Source: Chloroflexota bacterium
GTDB taxonomy: Bacteria > Chloroflexota > Anaerolineae > DTLA01
Direction: 5' to 3'
DNA: 36,066 bases
Assembly: GCA_014360805.1 (NCBI GenBank)
Contig: JACIWU010000026.1
Span: forward strand, 1 to 36,066
Shown in pieces: positions 8,656 to 16,396 of the stretch (the stretch's first letter is position 1; the number at the start of each line of letters is the position of its first letter). Made by a program: the position numbers and the translations under genes. The notes below the pieces were generated by a model, which saw nothing but the letters and a program-made list of their open reading frames with translations, made no database searches and was not told the origin of the DNA.

Positions 8656-8744
8656 CTTGACCTCACCTATCTCCTTCCACGCCCTCCCCTTCCCTTACTG
8701 CGCGCGAAGAGGGAAGGGCCGGGGTGGAGATGCGTGAGGTCAAG
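8656..8744. repeat. Imperfect palindromic intergenic element with 11-base perfect ends
   Basis: CTTGACCTCAC at 8656-8666 is matched by its reverse complement at 8734-8744. The interior is also partly self-complementary: a C/T-rich left half (about 8671-8697) faces an A/G-rich right half (about 8706-8730). The unit is therefore one long imperfect hairpin of 89 bases. A related piece (ACCTCACC followed later by GGAGATG) occurs at the end of the window near 36001-36055, which suggests a dispersed repeat. Confidence 0.6.
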
Positions 8745-8810
8745 CGTGTAGGGTAGCTTTCCATACCCGCCGGAGGGAGAGGGCAGGCACGGAAACCTGC
8801 CCCGACGCAC
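8745..8810. repeat. Degenerate member of the two-armed palindromic repeat family
   Basis: The order GTAGGG, TTTCCATACC, a G-rich spacer, then GGCAGG, ACGGAAA, CCTGCC follows the two-hairpin layout of the copies at 14538, 14628 and 20573. Arm 1 is GGGTA/TACCC (8751-8755 and 8764-8768). Arm 2 is GGGCAGG/CCTGCCC (8781-8787 and 8796-8802). The sequence is diverged, with the arms partly exchanged. Confidence 0.5.
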
Positions 8811-8859
8811 TGCCTTATTCTCGCCCCAGGACGGCAATGCGCCCAAGGGCCTCCCCTCG

Positions 8860-8889
8860 TTGACAAACGCGGCGCACCTGTGTTACGAT
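8860..8889 (+). promoter_or_regulatory. Sigma70-type promoter for the 8928-11583 cassette
   Basis: A perfect -35 TTGACA lies at 8860-8865. A -10 TTACGA at 8883-8888 gives a 17-base spacer; reading it one base later (TACGAT, 8884-8889) gives an 18-base spacer. Transcription would start near 8896, about 30 bases before the GTG at 8928. This placement supports the short start over the longer open frame from 8880, which would begin inside the promoter. Confidence 0.65.
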
Positions 8890-8927
8890 ACCCTCGCAGG
8901 TTTGGACGCATACATAGGGGGTGCGTC

Positions 8928-9983
8928 GTGAGGCGACCGGTCGCGCGGGGTCCGTATAGGGCTGCCATCAGAATCACAAGCGGAGCGCTGGTATCTGGCG
9001 CGGCCTGGACGGACGTCCTCCGCCGCTGGCGGGATGAGGCTGCCAGCGCGTTGGACAATGCGGGAAGGCTGCTCGGGGGAATGTGGGCGCGCCATCACCC
9101 CTCGGCTGCGACTGTTCTGCGCCTGCCTTTGGTGCGCCATTTCTCGGCCTGGTATGCCGCGCAGCCCAATTACGTGCAGATGGGCCTCAACGTCATCTCG
9201 CTCGCCATGGCATTGCTGCTGGCCGTGGCCGCGGGGTATCTCGGCTTGCGCCCGCCCTCCGCGCTCACGGCCAAGGCCCAGGCCCCCACGCACGAGTTGG
9301 CCGCCATCCTGTACGGGTGGATGGATCAGCGGCCCGCCCTGCCGTCCGCCGACTGCGGCCCATTTGAACCCGCTGCCGCATGTCGGGCGCGGCAGGCCGC
9401 CGACGTCGCGCAGTGGGAAAGCCGCTTTGCCGAGTACGTGCGCATAATCCAGGCGGAACAGGAGCGCGCGGAGTGGGTTCACGATGGCAAGGACTTCCCC
9501 ACCTACAACCGAGACACTGGCGTTATCACCTTCACGCTCGCTTTGCAAGGCGCGGTGCGGGCCGACGAGAAGAATTGTCTCCCGTTCCGAATCATCGCGC
9601 AGGTGCCTTCGGGGATCACCACAGGCCCCTGGCCCGACCAGGGGGGCCAAGCGAAGGCCAACACGGACATACGGCAACGATTGCGGGAGGTGGCCGTCAA
9701 GCCCAAACCGTTCCCGCACCCATGCCTGCGCACGGCGCAGTGGACGGCGTGGGCGCGCGTGGAACCCGAGACGGCGCAGGTGTGGGCGGCCTGGGCCAAG
9801 GACAAGGGCTGGAAACTGGAGATGTTCTTCCACCTGGACAACGCGGAATGCCCCCTCGCGCCCAACTGGGACGAGGACGCTCGCCTGACCAAGCAGGACT
9901 TTGCCGAGGAGCAGCGCATCTGGCTGTGGGTAGATGAGGTGCGGCTGGCCATCGGCGACGCGATCGTGCAGCGGTGGCGGTGA
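8928..9983 (+). CDS. Single-pass membrane protein of unknown function
   Basis: A 351-residue protein that I do not recognise. A basic N-terminal region of about 80 residues precedes one clear membrane helix (about residues 86-107). A soluble C-terminal domain of about 240 residues follows, rich in Trp and charged residues, with several Cys (CGPFEPAAAC at about 143-152, then NCLPF, HPCL and ECPL) that could form disulfides if the domain lies outside the membrane. The start is GTG 8928, preceded by AGGGGG at 8916-8921 with suitable spacing; the frame is open from 8880 but that would begin inside the promoter. It overlaps the next gene by GTGA and is first in a coupled three-gene unit. Confidence 0.65.
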   Translation: MRRPVARGPYRAAIRITSGALVSGAAWTDVLRRWRDEAASALDNAGRLLGGMWARHHPSAATVLRLPLVRHFSAWYAAQPNYVQMGLNVISLAMALLLAVAAGYLGLRPPSALTAKAQAPTHELAAILYGWMDQRPALPSADCGPFEPAAACRARQAADVAQWESRFAEYVRIIQAEQERAEWVHDGKDFPTYNRDTGVITFTLALQGAVRADEKNCLPFRIIAQVPSGITTGPWPDQGGQAKANTDIRQRLREVAVKPKPFPHPCLRTAQWTAWARVEPETAQVWAAWAKDKGWKLEMFFHLDNAECPLAPNWDEDARLTKQDFAEEQRIWLWVDEVRLAIGDAIVQRWR

Positions 9984-10696
9984 GGCGCATGAGACCAGGG
10001 GCGAAGACCCTGCGGGTGTTGACCCTCAGCGACGAGGTGGTGCAATCCATCCACACTCCCGCCGTGCGCGAGCGCTTCGGCGACGTGGACATCGTCATCG
10101 GCTGCGGCGACCTCCCGCACGAGTACCTGGAATACGTGGTGAGCGTCCTGAACAAACCCCTGTTCTTCGTGCGCGGCAACCACACCTGCGTCGTGGAATA
10201 CTCGGAGACCGGCGAACGCCCCCTTGTCCATGGCGGCGTGAACCTGCATCGCCGCGTCGTCAACTACCACGGGTGGCTGATCGCAGGCGTGGAGGGGAGC
10301 GTGCGCTACAATCGGGGGATGTTCCAGTACACGCAGATGGAGATGTGGGGGCACGTGCTGCGCCTTGTGCCGGCCCTCCTGCGCAACCGCATCCGGTACG
10401 GCCGCTACCTGGACGTTTTCGTTACGCACGCCCCACCGTGGGGTATTCACGACCAGCCCGACCCCGCGCATCGCGGCATCAAGGCGTTCCGCTGGTTTGT
10501 GCGGGCCTTTCGCCCTGCGGTGCACTTTCACGGTCACAGCCACGTGTACCGCTCGGACACGATCACGGAGACGCAGTTCCACGCCACGCGCGTGATCAAC
10601 ACGTACCCCTATCGGGAGACGGAACTGGGACATCCTACGACGCGGCCTGCCCTGCCACAGTTTGCAGGCGGCCGCCAGAAGCGAGGCACACGATGA
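9980..10696 (+). CDS. Calcineurin-like metallophosphoesterase with a variant first metal motif
   Basis: A 238-residue phosphoesterase of the calcineurin-like superfamily. The ordered motifs are visible: GCGDLP (about 41-46), RGNHT (about 65-69), VTHAPPWG (about 148-155) and HFHGHSH (about 182-188). The first motif, normally D-x-H, is SDEV here (Asp18, with Val20 in place of His), so one usual metal ligand is missing or supplied differently. The substrate (nucleotide, phospholipid or protein phosphate) cannot be told. GTG 9980 overlaps the upstream stop as GTGA. ATG 9989 is a possible alternative, but its GAGG is only three bases away. It ends with an ATGA overlap. Confidence 0.8.
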   Translation: MRRMRPGAKTLRVLTLSDEVVQSIHTPAVRERFGDVDIVIGCGDLPHEYLEYVVSVLNKPLFFVRGNHTCVVEYSETGERPLVHGGVNLHRRVVNYHGWLIAGVEGSVRYNRGMFQYTQMEMWGHVLRLVPALLRNRIRYGRYLDVFVTHAPPWGIHDQPDPAHRGIKAFRWFVRAFRPAVHFHGHSHVYRSDTITETQFHATRVINTYPYRETELGHPTTRPALPQFAGGRQKRGTR

Positions 10697-11583
10697 CCTT
10701 GGACCATCTAGCCCAAGAGGACTTTCAGCGCGCCCGAAGCAAAGCCTTCTGGAATCGGATCGTGGGCTGGCTCATGGGCGAACAAACCGACTTGCTCCCG
10801 CTGGACGCCGTCAAGGCGCACCTGCCCCTCCAGGGGCAGCACGACCTCGGCCTTCAGGCCGTGCCCATCCGCCAGATTGTCGGCAGCGAGAGCCGCTACC
10901 GCGACTTTGACCGCGCCTTCCTCCCGCGCCAGACGCACACGCGCGACCGTTGGGTTAACATTGATCGGCTGCACTACCAGCAGGTTGAATTGCCACCGGT
11001 GAGTCTGTACAAGGTTGGCGACATCTACTTCGTGCGCGACGGCAACCATCGCGTTTCCGTCGCCCGCGAACGCGGCCAGGAATTCGTGGACGCCTACGTA
11101 ACCGAACTGGCCACGCCCGTGCCCCTGACCCCGGATACAGATTTGCACAGCCTCATCCTGGAGCAGGAGCGGGTCATTTTCCTCCAGCAGACCGGACTGG
11201 ATAGAATACGGCCCGACGCGGATGTGCGCCTGACCCTCCCCGGCCAGTACGCGAAACTTGCCGAGCATATCCAGGTGCACCGCTGGTTTCTCGGCCAGGA
11301 GCGCGGCGGAGACGTGCCCTACGAGGAAGCCGTGGCGTCATGGTACGATCACGTGTACCTGCCGCTGGTGCAGATTATTCGCGAGCATCAGATTCTGAAC
11401 GAGTTCCCAGGCCGCACCGAGGCCGACCTCTACCTGTGGATCATTGAACACAGTTGGTATCTGCGCGAGGCGGGCGGCGAGATTCCCATGGAGCAGGCAG
11501 CCACCGACTTCGCCCGCGCCTATTCCCGCAGGCTGCTCACCAAACTCAAGAACCTTCTGCGACGTGCCGCTCGCAAGCGATGA
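10693..11583 (+). CDS. ParB/sulfiredoxin-fold domain protein (DUF4032-like), function unknown
   Basis: A 296-residue cytoplasmic protein. Residues about 95-140 hold a ParB/Srx-type core, with the diagnostic YFVRDGNHRVSVARERG (DGNHR at 116-120) followed by a strand VDAYVTEL. In ParB the equivalent motif binds and hydrolyses CTP; in sulfiredoxin it binds ATP. The C-terminal half is mostly helical, with EFPGRTEADLYLWIIEH around residues 240-256 and a strongly basic tail (KLKNLLRRAARKR). It resembles DUF4032-type proteins, from memory only. No helix-turn-helix of a chromosomal ParB is evident and no parA is nearby, so plasmid partition is unlikely. It overlaps the phosphoesterase gene by ATGA. 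Confidence 0.65.
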   Translation: MTLDHLAQEDFQRARSKAFWNRIVGWLMGEQTDLLPLDAVKAHLPLQGQHDLGLQAVPIRQIVGSESRYRDFDRAFLPRQTHTRDRWVNIDRLHYQQVELPPVSLYKVGDIYFVRDGNHRVSVARERGQEFVDAYVTELATPVPLTPDTDLHSLILEQERVIFLQQTGLDRIRPDADVRLTLPGQYAKLAEHIQVHRWFLGQERGGDVPYEEAVASWYDHVYLPLVQIIREHQILNEFPGRTEADLYLWIIEHSWYLREAGGEIPMEQAATDFARAYSRRLLTKLKNLLRRAARKR

Positions 11584-11636
11584 GATTTTCGGCCTGCATG
11601 GGAAGGGCCGCCGCGCAGTGGGGCCGGCCCTGCGTT

Positions 11637-11653
11637 CGGGCCTGCGAGGCCCG
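11637..11653. other. Short GC-rich hairpin ahead of the 11675 gene
   Basis: CGGGCCT and AGGCCCG form a perfect 7-base stem with a GCG loop. It lies between the ParB-fold gene and the following ribosome binding site (AGGAGG, 11663-11668). It could be a weak terminator or an RNA-stabilising element. There is no T run. Confidence 0.4.
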
Positions 11654-11674
11654 CGAGATTCCAGGAGGTGAGGC

Positions 11675-12550
11675 ATGGTCATATCCAGTTCGTCCATGGA
11701 GCGGACGGCGCAGACCGCCGCCAAGTTGGAGGCAGTCAAGACGCTAGACCGCCTGGTGGAGGAAGGCGCGAAGACTCCGGAGGAAGTGGCCGCGGAGAGG
11801 GAGCGCCTGCTGAAACAACCCGCCCGCAAGCGATGGCGGGTGAACATGCGCGTCCTGCTGGGAACGCTGCTGTTCATTGCCTTGGCGATGGCGGCGTTGC
11901 GGGCGGCTGCCGAGCCGAACGGCCTGGCTTGGCTGTTCGCCGTGGTCCCTGCGGCAGCCGTGGCCGGAGACATCGCCACCGTGCTGGGGCCGCTGCTCGC
12001 CGTGTCGGTGGCGGTGGAGCGGCTCCTGGAGACCGCATTTGACGCCTTTGAGCAGTCGTCGCGGGCGGTGGCCGATGTGCTGGCGGCCCCCAAGGAGGCG
12101 CTGGACTGGATCGGGCGCGAATACCAGGCCGCATACGAGGCGGCTGCGGCAGCGGCAAGCGCGGTCGGGGAGGGAGCGTCCGACGAGGCGCTGGCCCGGC
12201 TGGCCGCCGCCGAATCGCGCCTGGCGCAGGCCGAGGCCCGCGTGCGCGCCTGGACCTCCGCGCCGGAATACATCGCCTGGAAGCGCGCGTTGTGCATCTG
12301 GGCCGGCCTGGTCGTGGGGTTGGGCGTGGCCATCTTCGGCGACCTGGGGATGCTGCACATCATCGGGGCCCCGACCCCGCGCCTGCTGGACATGATCGTT
12401 ACGGGCTTGGTCATCGGCGCTGGCCCCGGGCCGATGCACGCGCTCATCGGCATCATCCAGAGCGGCAAGGACGCGGCCAACAACCTGGCGGATCTGGCGA
12501 AGAGCAAAGCGGCGGAACTGAAGGCGGCCGCCGACGCGCTGAAGAAGTAG
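11675..12550 (+). CDS. Polytopic membrane protein of unknown function with central coiled-coil segment
   Basis: A 291-residue protein that I do not recognise. A charged N-terminal region (residues 1-56) precedes a hydrophobic helix at about 58-78 and a longer hydrophobic stretch at about 86-113. Residues about 115-205 are Ala/Glu/Arg-rich and probably coiled coil. Two more hydrophobic segments lie at about 205-222 and 238-262, followed by a Lys/Ala-rich amphipathic tail. The start is well supported by AGGAGG at 11663-11668, six bases before the ATG. It lies 91 bases after the ParB-fold gene and converges with the minus-strand gene that ends at 12570. It may be part of the same transcription unit as the 8928 cassette, but the hairpin between them weakens that. 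Confidence 0.65.
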   Translation: MVISSSSMERTAQTAAKLEAVKTLDRLVEEGAKTPEEVAAERERLLKQPARKRWRVNMRVLLGTLLFIALAMAALRAAAEPNGLAWLFAVVPAAAVAGDIATVLGPLLAVSVAVERLLETAFDAFEQSSRAVADVLAAPKEALDWIGREYQAAYEAAAAAASAVGEGASDEALARLAAAESRLAQAEARVRAWTSAPEYIAWKRALCIWAGLVVGLGVAIFGDLGMLHIIGAPTPRLLDMIVTGLVIGAGPGPMHALIGIIQSGKDAANNLADLAKSKAAELKAAADALKK

Positions 12551-12569
12551 CGTACAGGCTGCCGCGCCC

Positions 12570-13148
12570 TTATTCCAGACCCTGCGACAGCGACGGGAAG
12601 CGGTCGGCGATGCGCGCCAACACGTTGCGGGCCTCAACGGGCGTCAGTCCTGCGCCGAAGCGCACCGCGCTGCCGCCGTAGTCAAACGTCAGCGCGCCGG
12701 CCCACGGCCCTCGGGAACCGCCGTAGTCCTCGGAAACGCGCAGGCGGTCCACGTAGGCCGCCTCATACCGCTTGCGCGGGCCGATGCCCAGCACGGCCTT
12801 CTGGATGGTCAGCGACTCGCCGTCAATGACGACGACTTCCTTGCCCGCCAGGTTCCACAGCCAGACGAGCAGGGCGAACCCGCCGCCCACGGTCCACAGC
12901 GCAAGCCAGATGCCGATGAAGAGCAGGCCGGCCCCGCTGCCCATGTCGGGCGCTCGCCCCGCCAGGATGGCGGCCAGGCCCTCCACGAGTGTGGCTCCCA
13001 CGACGAGTTCGCCCGTCGCCCAGCCCGCAAGCCAGAACCCCAGGAACAGGACGATGAGCCAATGGCGGCGCGCCGGAATCGCGATTCGCAGCGCCGCAAA
13101 GGAGTCCTCTATCGTGTATCGCGGGGCGTCGGGCTGGAACTCGGCCAT
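12570..13148 (-). CDS. Two-helix membrane protein with PH-like C-terminal domain, function unknown
   Basis: A 192-residue protein. Two hydrophobic segments (about residues 30-48 and 74-98) sit before a compact beta-rich domain (about 103-185) that starts KEVVVIDGESLTIQKAVLGIG. This pattern is seen in small bacterial membrane proteins with PH-like domains (YdbT/DUF304-like); the match is by pattern only. The start is supported by AAGGA upstream on the minus strand. It lies 23 bases downstream of the DsbA-like lipoprotein gene on the same strand and probably shares its transcript. No catalytic motif is visible. Confidence 0.6.
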   Translation of the reverse strand: MAEFQPDAPRYTIEDSFAALRIAIPARRHWLIVLFLGFWLAGWATGELVVGATLVEGLAAILAGRAPDMGSGAGLLFIGIWLALWTVGGGFALLVWLWNLAGKEVVVIDGESLTIQKAVLGIGPRKRYEAAYVDRLRVSEDYGGSRGPWAGALTFDYGGSAVRFGAGLTPVEARNVLARIADRFPSLSQGLE

Positions 13149-13171
13149 GTGCGTTCCTTGCTCTGCGCCGG

Positions 13172-14443
13172 CTACTTCTTCGCCAGTTCTTCCTCAATCA
13201 GTTCCTGGAACGCCTCAAACGGCTGCGCGCCGGTCAGTTTGATGCCGTTGACAAAGAACGCGGGGGTCCCGGTCACGCCATACGCTTGGCCGTCCGCCAT
13301 GTCCCCGGCCACCTCCTCGGCCATCGCGCCCGAATCCAGACAGGCGTCAAACTGGGCCGAGTCCAGGCCCAGGTCTGCGGCGTACTGCTTCAGCGACGCC
13401 ACGTCCAGCGCGTCTTGGTGCGCAAACAGCAGGTCGTGATACTCCCAAAACTTGCCCTGCTGGGCGGCGCACCCCGCGGCCTCGGCAGCCTTCTGCGCAT
13501 TGGGGTGGATGGACGTCAAGGGGAAGTCACGGAAGACGTACTTTACCTTGCCCGTCTTGATGTAGGCCTCGTCAATCTGTGGAAAGACCTCGCGCACGTA
13601 GTACCCGCAATAGGGGCACTGGTACTCGCTGAACTCCACAATGGTTACCGGGGCGTCGGGCGACCCTTTGACCGGGTCATCGTCCAGGCTGACCTCATGC
13701 CGCCGGGGCGGGATAAACCTCAGGCTCGTCCCGATGCCGCGGAAGACCGCCGCATACCGATCGGCGATGTCGGCGTTGGTGGATAGGGTAACCACGTACA
13801 AGTCCGTCTTGCGCAAGGCCAGGTACTGAAAGATCTGCAATTCCAGCGGAGCGCCGCTCCTGTCGGTAACGCTGGCGCGGAAACTGACCTCCAGCGCCTG
13901 CCCTCCGGCTGCCAGGTCCGTGATCTGCGTCGCCACGGGTTTCTGGATGCTCTCGGTGTTTTCCAGTTGCGTCAGGACAAGTTGCCGAACCTGTTCCAGC
14001 GTAACGGTGGTGCCCATGCGCTGGCGCTGGACGCTGGCATCGGTCGCGCCGCCTGCCTTCAACGCCTCGGATGTGGGGTCAAACCCGAAGAACGACACGC
14101 CCGCGTTGATCAGCGCGATGGCTTCTCCCTGCACCAGGTCAGCCACATCGGGGTACTTCTCCTGGACGGCGGTTAGGCTCGCCTGGAAGTTCGCCGGGTC
14201 CATGTCCACGTTGCCCCATGTCGGGGGCAGGGCGATGGCAAACCGCTCGTCGGGGACCTCGTAAACGGGCCAGCCTTCGGTGGATGCGGACGGCGGCATG
14301 GTGGGGGTGGCCGCGGGTGCCGTCGCCGCTGGCGCGGGGGTGGGGGTGAGCGTGGGAGTCGGCGTCGGTGTGGGCTGGGCGCGGCAACCCGCCAGCAGGG
14401 CCAACAGGAGACCGGTGGCAATCAGCGCAAGTCGCTTGTTCAC
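13172..14443 (-). CDS. DsbA-like thiol-disulfide oxidoreductase lipoprotein
   Basis: A 423-residue exported lipoprotein. The signal peptide ends in a lipobox LLAGC (Cys20). A Thr/Pro-rich linker (about 24-50) leads to a domain of unrecognised family (about 57-245), then a thioredoxin-fold DsbA/Thioredoxin_4 domain (about 255-423). The redox motif is CPYC (Cys276 and Cys279), and TGTPAF (about 391-396) carries the cis-proline. It probably introduces or isomerises disulfides at the outer face of the membrane. The start is GTG 14443: it follows AAAGGA and begins the signal peptide directly, whereas the open frame to 14524 would prepend a non-signal stretch lying over the promoter. Two of the four GTCAC words in the window fall in this gene. 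Confidence 0.85.
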   Translation of the reverse strand: MNKRLALIATGLLLALLAGCRAQPTPTPTPTLTPTPAPAATAPAATPTMPPSASTEGWPVYEVPDERFAIALPPTWGNVDMDPANFQASLTAVQEKYPDVADLVQGEAIALINAGVSFFGFDPTSEALKAGGATDASVQRQRMGTTVTLEQVRQLVLTQLENTESIQKPVATQITDLAAGGQALEVSFRASVTDRSGAPLELQIFQYLALRKTDLYVVTLSTNADIADRYAAVFRGIGTSLRFIPPRRHEVSLDDDPVKGSPDAPVTIVEFSEYQCPYCGYYVREVFPQIDEAYIKTGKVKYVFRDFPLTSIHPNAQKAAEAAGCAAQQGKFWEYHDLLFAHQDALDVASLKQYAADLGLDSAQFDACLDSGAMAEEVAGDMADGQAYGVTGTPAFFVNGIKLTGAQPFEAFQELIEEELAKK

Positions 14444-14495
14444 AGTTCGTTTCCTTTCAGGCAGGTGTGGGTGTGGCAAATCCGCAAGCGTTGCT

Positions 14496-14524
14496 ATCTT
14501 ACCATGCGCGCACCGCCGCGTCAA
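14496..14524 (-). promoter_or_regulatory. Sigma70-type promoter for the DsbA-like lipoprotein gene
   Basis: On the minus strand, TTGACG (14524-14519) is separated by exactly 17 bases from TAAGAT (14501-14496). Transcription would start about 45 bases before the GTG. The -35 hexamer lies inside the left copy of the 22-base direct repeat at 14515-14536. Confidence 0.6.
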
Positions 14525-14536
14525 AACGCCGTTGAG
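14515..14536. repeat. 22-base direct repeat, left copy
   Basis: An exact 22-base match to 14694-14715; the sequence starts GCCGCGTCAAAACG and ends CCGTTGAG. The two copies bracket the pair of palindromic repeats and diverge immediately outside the match. Confidence 0.9.
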
Positions 14537-14537
14537 G

Positions 14538-14601
14538 GAGCGTAGGGCAGGTTTCCATACCTGCCCTTGTCTCGGGCGGCTACGGAAAGCCGCCCTACGT
14601 G
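14538..14601. repeat. Two-armed palindromic repeat, copy A
   Basis: A 64-base element identical to copy B at 14628-14691. Arm 1 is GGGCAGGT/ACCTGCCC around loop TTCCAT. Arm 2 is GGGCGGCT/AGCCGCCC around loop ACGGAA. An outer CGTAGGGC...GCCCTACG pairing can join the two arms into a cruciform-like fold. Its right flank (GGCATTGTGCCAC, to about 14620) also resembles that of the copy at 20573. Confidence 0.9.
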
Positions 14602-14627
14602 TTTCGGCATTGTGCCACTAACCCCGC

Positions 14628-14691
14628 GAGCGTAGGGCAGGTTTCCATACCTGCCCTTGTCTCGGGCGGCTACGGAAAGCCGCCCTACGTG
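14628..14691. repeat. Two-armed palindromic repeat, copy B
   Basis: Identical to copy A over 64 bases, in the same orientation, with 26 bases between the two. It is followed two bases later by the right copy of the 22-base direct repeat. It lies just upstream of the pdxS promoter and could insulate the divergent dsbA-like and pdxS transcripts. Confidence 0.9.
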
Positions 14692-14693
14692 CT

Positions 14694-14715
14694 GCCGCGT
14701 CAAAACGCCGTTGAG
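14694..14715. repeat. 22-base direct repeat, right copy
   Basis: An exact match to 14515-14536. Here the sequence does not form part of a recognisable promoter. Confidence 0.9.
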
Positions 14716-14730
14716 CCTCGCTGCAAGGAC

Positions 14731-14759
14731 TTGTCAACGCCGCTCAAAGCGTATAGAAT
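14731..14759 (+). promoter_or_regulatory. Sigma70-type promoter for pdxS-pdxT
   Basis: TTGTCA (14731-14736), a 17-base spacer and TAGAAT (14754-14759). Transcription would begin near 14766, leaving a leader of about 40 bases with GGGAGG at 14791-14796 before the ATG at 14806. Confidence 0.7.
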
Positions 14760-14805
14760 AGGTTGGAAACGAAAGCAAGCGTTAGCCGTAGGGAGGTATG
14801 ACGAT

Positions 14806-15696
14806 ATGGAGCCGAGAGACACGGGCACAGTAGCAGTAAAACGTGGCCTGGCGCAGATGCTCAAAGGCGGGGTGATTATGGATGTTGTTACACCTGAGCA
14901 CGCCCGCATCGCCGAGGATGCCGGAGCGGTGGCGGTCATGGCGCTGGAGCGTGTGCCCGCCGACATACGGGCGCACGGCGGCGTGGCCCGCATGAGCGAC
15001 CCGGAGTTGATACTCAAAATCATGGACGCCGTAACGATTCCGGTGATGGCGAAATGCCGCATCGGGCACTTTGTGGAGGCCCAGGTCTTGGAGGCGCTGG
15101 GCGTGGACTATATTGACGAGTCCGAAGTGCTGACGCCCGCCGACGAGGAACACCACATTGACAAGCACCAGTTCAAAGTGCCCTTCGTGTGCGGGTGCCG
15201 CAACCTGGGCGAGGCGCTGCGCCGCATCGCCGAGGGCGCCGCCATGATCCGAACCAAAGGCGAGGCCGGCACCGGCAACGTGGTGGAGGCCGTGCGGCAT
15301 GCGCGCGCCGTCATGGGCGAAATCCGCCGCCTGAAGTCCATGGCGCCGGAGGAACTAATGAAGGCCGCCAAGGAGATGGGCGCCCCCTACGAACTCGTCA
15401 AGGAAGTGGCGCAGTTGGGCAGGCTTCCGGTGGTCAACTTCGCCGCGGGGGGCATCGCGACGCCGGCCGACGCCGCCCTGATGATGCAACTGGGCATGGA
15501 CGGCGTCTTCGTCGGCTCGGGCATCTTCAAGTCCAGCGACCCGGCCCGCCGCGCCAAGGCCATCGTGGAGGCCACCACCCACTACAACGACCCGAAGATC
15601 ATCGCCGAGGTGTCCAAAGGGCTGGGCGAGGCCATGCCCGGCCTGGAAATCGGCGCGATCCCCCAGGAGCAACTCCTGGCGGGGCGCGGCTGGTAG
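14806..15696 (+). CDS. pdxS: Pyridoxal 5'-phosphate synthase lyase subunit PdxS
   Basis: A 296-residue (beta/alpha)8 enzyme that builds PLP from ribose 5-phosphate, glyceraldehyde 3-phosphate and ammonia supplied by PdxT. The length and sequence are typical. Catalytic residues are recognisable: Asp26 in GGVIMDVV, Lys83 in VMAKCRIGH (Schiff base with ribose phosphate) and Lys151 in [11 protein letters not shown] (second site). The C-terminal LLAGRGW ending is usual for the family. ATG 14806 gives the standard N terminus; the nearer ATG at 14798 is out of frame and the open frame from 14599 runs through the repeats. pdxT follows 34 bases downstream. Confidence 0.97.
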   Translation: MEPRDTGTVAVKRGLAQMLKGGVIMDVVTPEHARIAEDAGAVAVMALERVPADIRAHGGVARMSDPELILKIMDAVTIPVMAKCRIGHFVEAQVLEALGVDYIDESEVLTPADEEHHIDKHQFKVPFVCGCRNLGEALRRIAEGAAMIRTKGEAGTGNVVEAVRHARAVMGEIRRLKSMAPEELMKAAKEMGAPYELVKEVAQLGRLPVVNFAAGGIATPADAALMMQLGMDGVFVGSGIFKSSDPARRAKAIVEATTHYNDPKIIAEVSKGLGEAMPGLEIGAIPQEQLLAGRGW

Positions 15697-15730
15697 GCGC
15701 ATCGCAGAACACAACCCACAGAGGACGCGT

Positions 15731-16318
15731 ATGACAATCGGCGTTCTGGCTTTGCAGGGGGCATTCATTGAGCACCGCAAGGCGCTGGAGCGACTTGGGG
15801 TGGACACGCGCGAAGTCCGCCTTCCGGAGCATCTGGAGGGCCTGTCGGGTCTGATCATCCCCGGCGGGGAGAGCACGACCATCGGCAAACTGGCCGTAAC
15901 CTACGGCCTGATCGGGCCGATTCGGGAGAGGGCCGCCGCCGGATGGCCTGTGTGGGGGACGTGCGCGGGGATGATTTTGCTGGCCAGGGACATCGGCGGC
16001 CTCGCGCAGCCGCTCATCGGACTCATGGACGTGGTGATACGGCGCAACGCCTTTGGCCGCCAGGTGGACAGTTTTGAAACCTGGCTGGACGTGCCGGAAC
16101 TGGGCGGGGACGCTCCCTTCAGGGCCGTGTTCATCCGAGCGCCTGTGATTGAGCGGGTCGGGCCTGAAGTGCGGGTGCTGGCTCGGCTTTCCGATGGGGC
16201 GATTGTCGCGGCGCGCCAGGGGAATTTGCTGGCGACGGCATTTCACCCGGAACTCACGGACGACCTGCGGTTTCACCGGTACTTCTTGCGGATGACCGAA
16301 GAAGCGACGAAGGCGTAG
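15731..16318 (+). CDS. pdxT: Pyridoxal 5'-phosphate synthase glutaminase subunit PdxT
   Basis: A 195-residue class I glutamine amidotransferase that hydrolyses glutamine and channels ammonia to PdxS. The triad is visible: nucleophile Cys78 in WGTCAGMI, and His172 and Glu174 in FHPEL. PGGEST (about 44-49) forms the oxyanion-hole loop typical of PdxT. The length is normal for the family. It lies directly downstream of pdxS, as in most bacteria with the DXP-independent PLP route, and there is no internal promoter or terminator. Confidence 0.96.
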   Translation: MTIGVLALQGAFIEHRKALERLGVDTREVRLPEHLEGLSGLIIPGGESTTIGKLAVTYGLIGPIRERAAAGWPVWGTCAGMILLARDIGGLAQPLIGLMDVVIRRNAFGRQVDSFETWLDVPELGGDAPFRAVFIRAPVIERVGPEVRVLARLSDGAIVAARQGNLLATAFHPELTDDLRFHRYFLRMTEEATKA

Positions 16319-16396
16319 CATTCGCTCGCGTCACGGCTGCATCATCCCACATGCCGCGTGCATGCCCCGCCTCCGCGTAAAGGAGCGGCGGGTACG

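Noticed and set aside
10693-11583. ParB-fold protein as evidence of a plasmid or partition locus
   Set aside because: No parA, no parS-like inverted repeat and no replication gene nearby; the neighbours are a phosphoesterase and membrane proteins.
14538-14691. Two identical 64-base repeats with a 26-base spacer, considered as a CRISPR array
   Set aside because: Only two units, each with internal double hairpins too long for a CRISPR repeat, no cas genes nearby, and a third copy lies 6 kb away outside any array.
14798-14833. Small reading frame starting at the ATG nearest to the pdxS ribosome binding site
   Set aside because: It ends after about a dozen codons and has no match. The in-frame ATG at 14806 gives the normal PdxS N terminus. 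A leader peptide cannot be excluded but nothing supports it.
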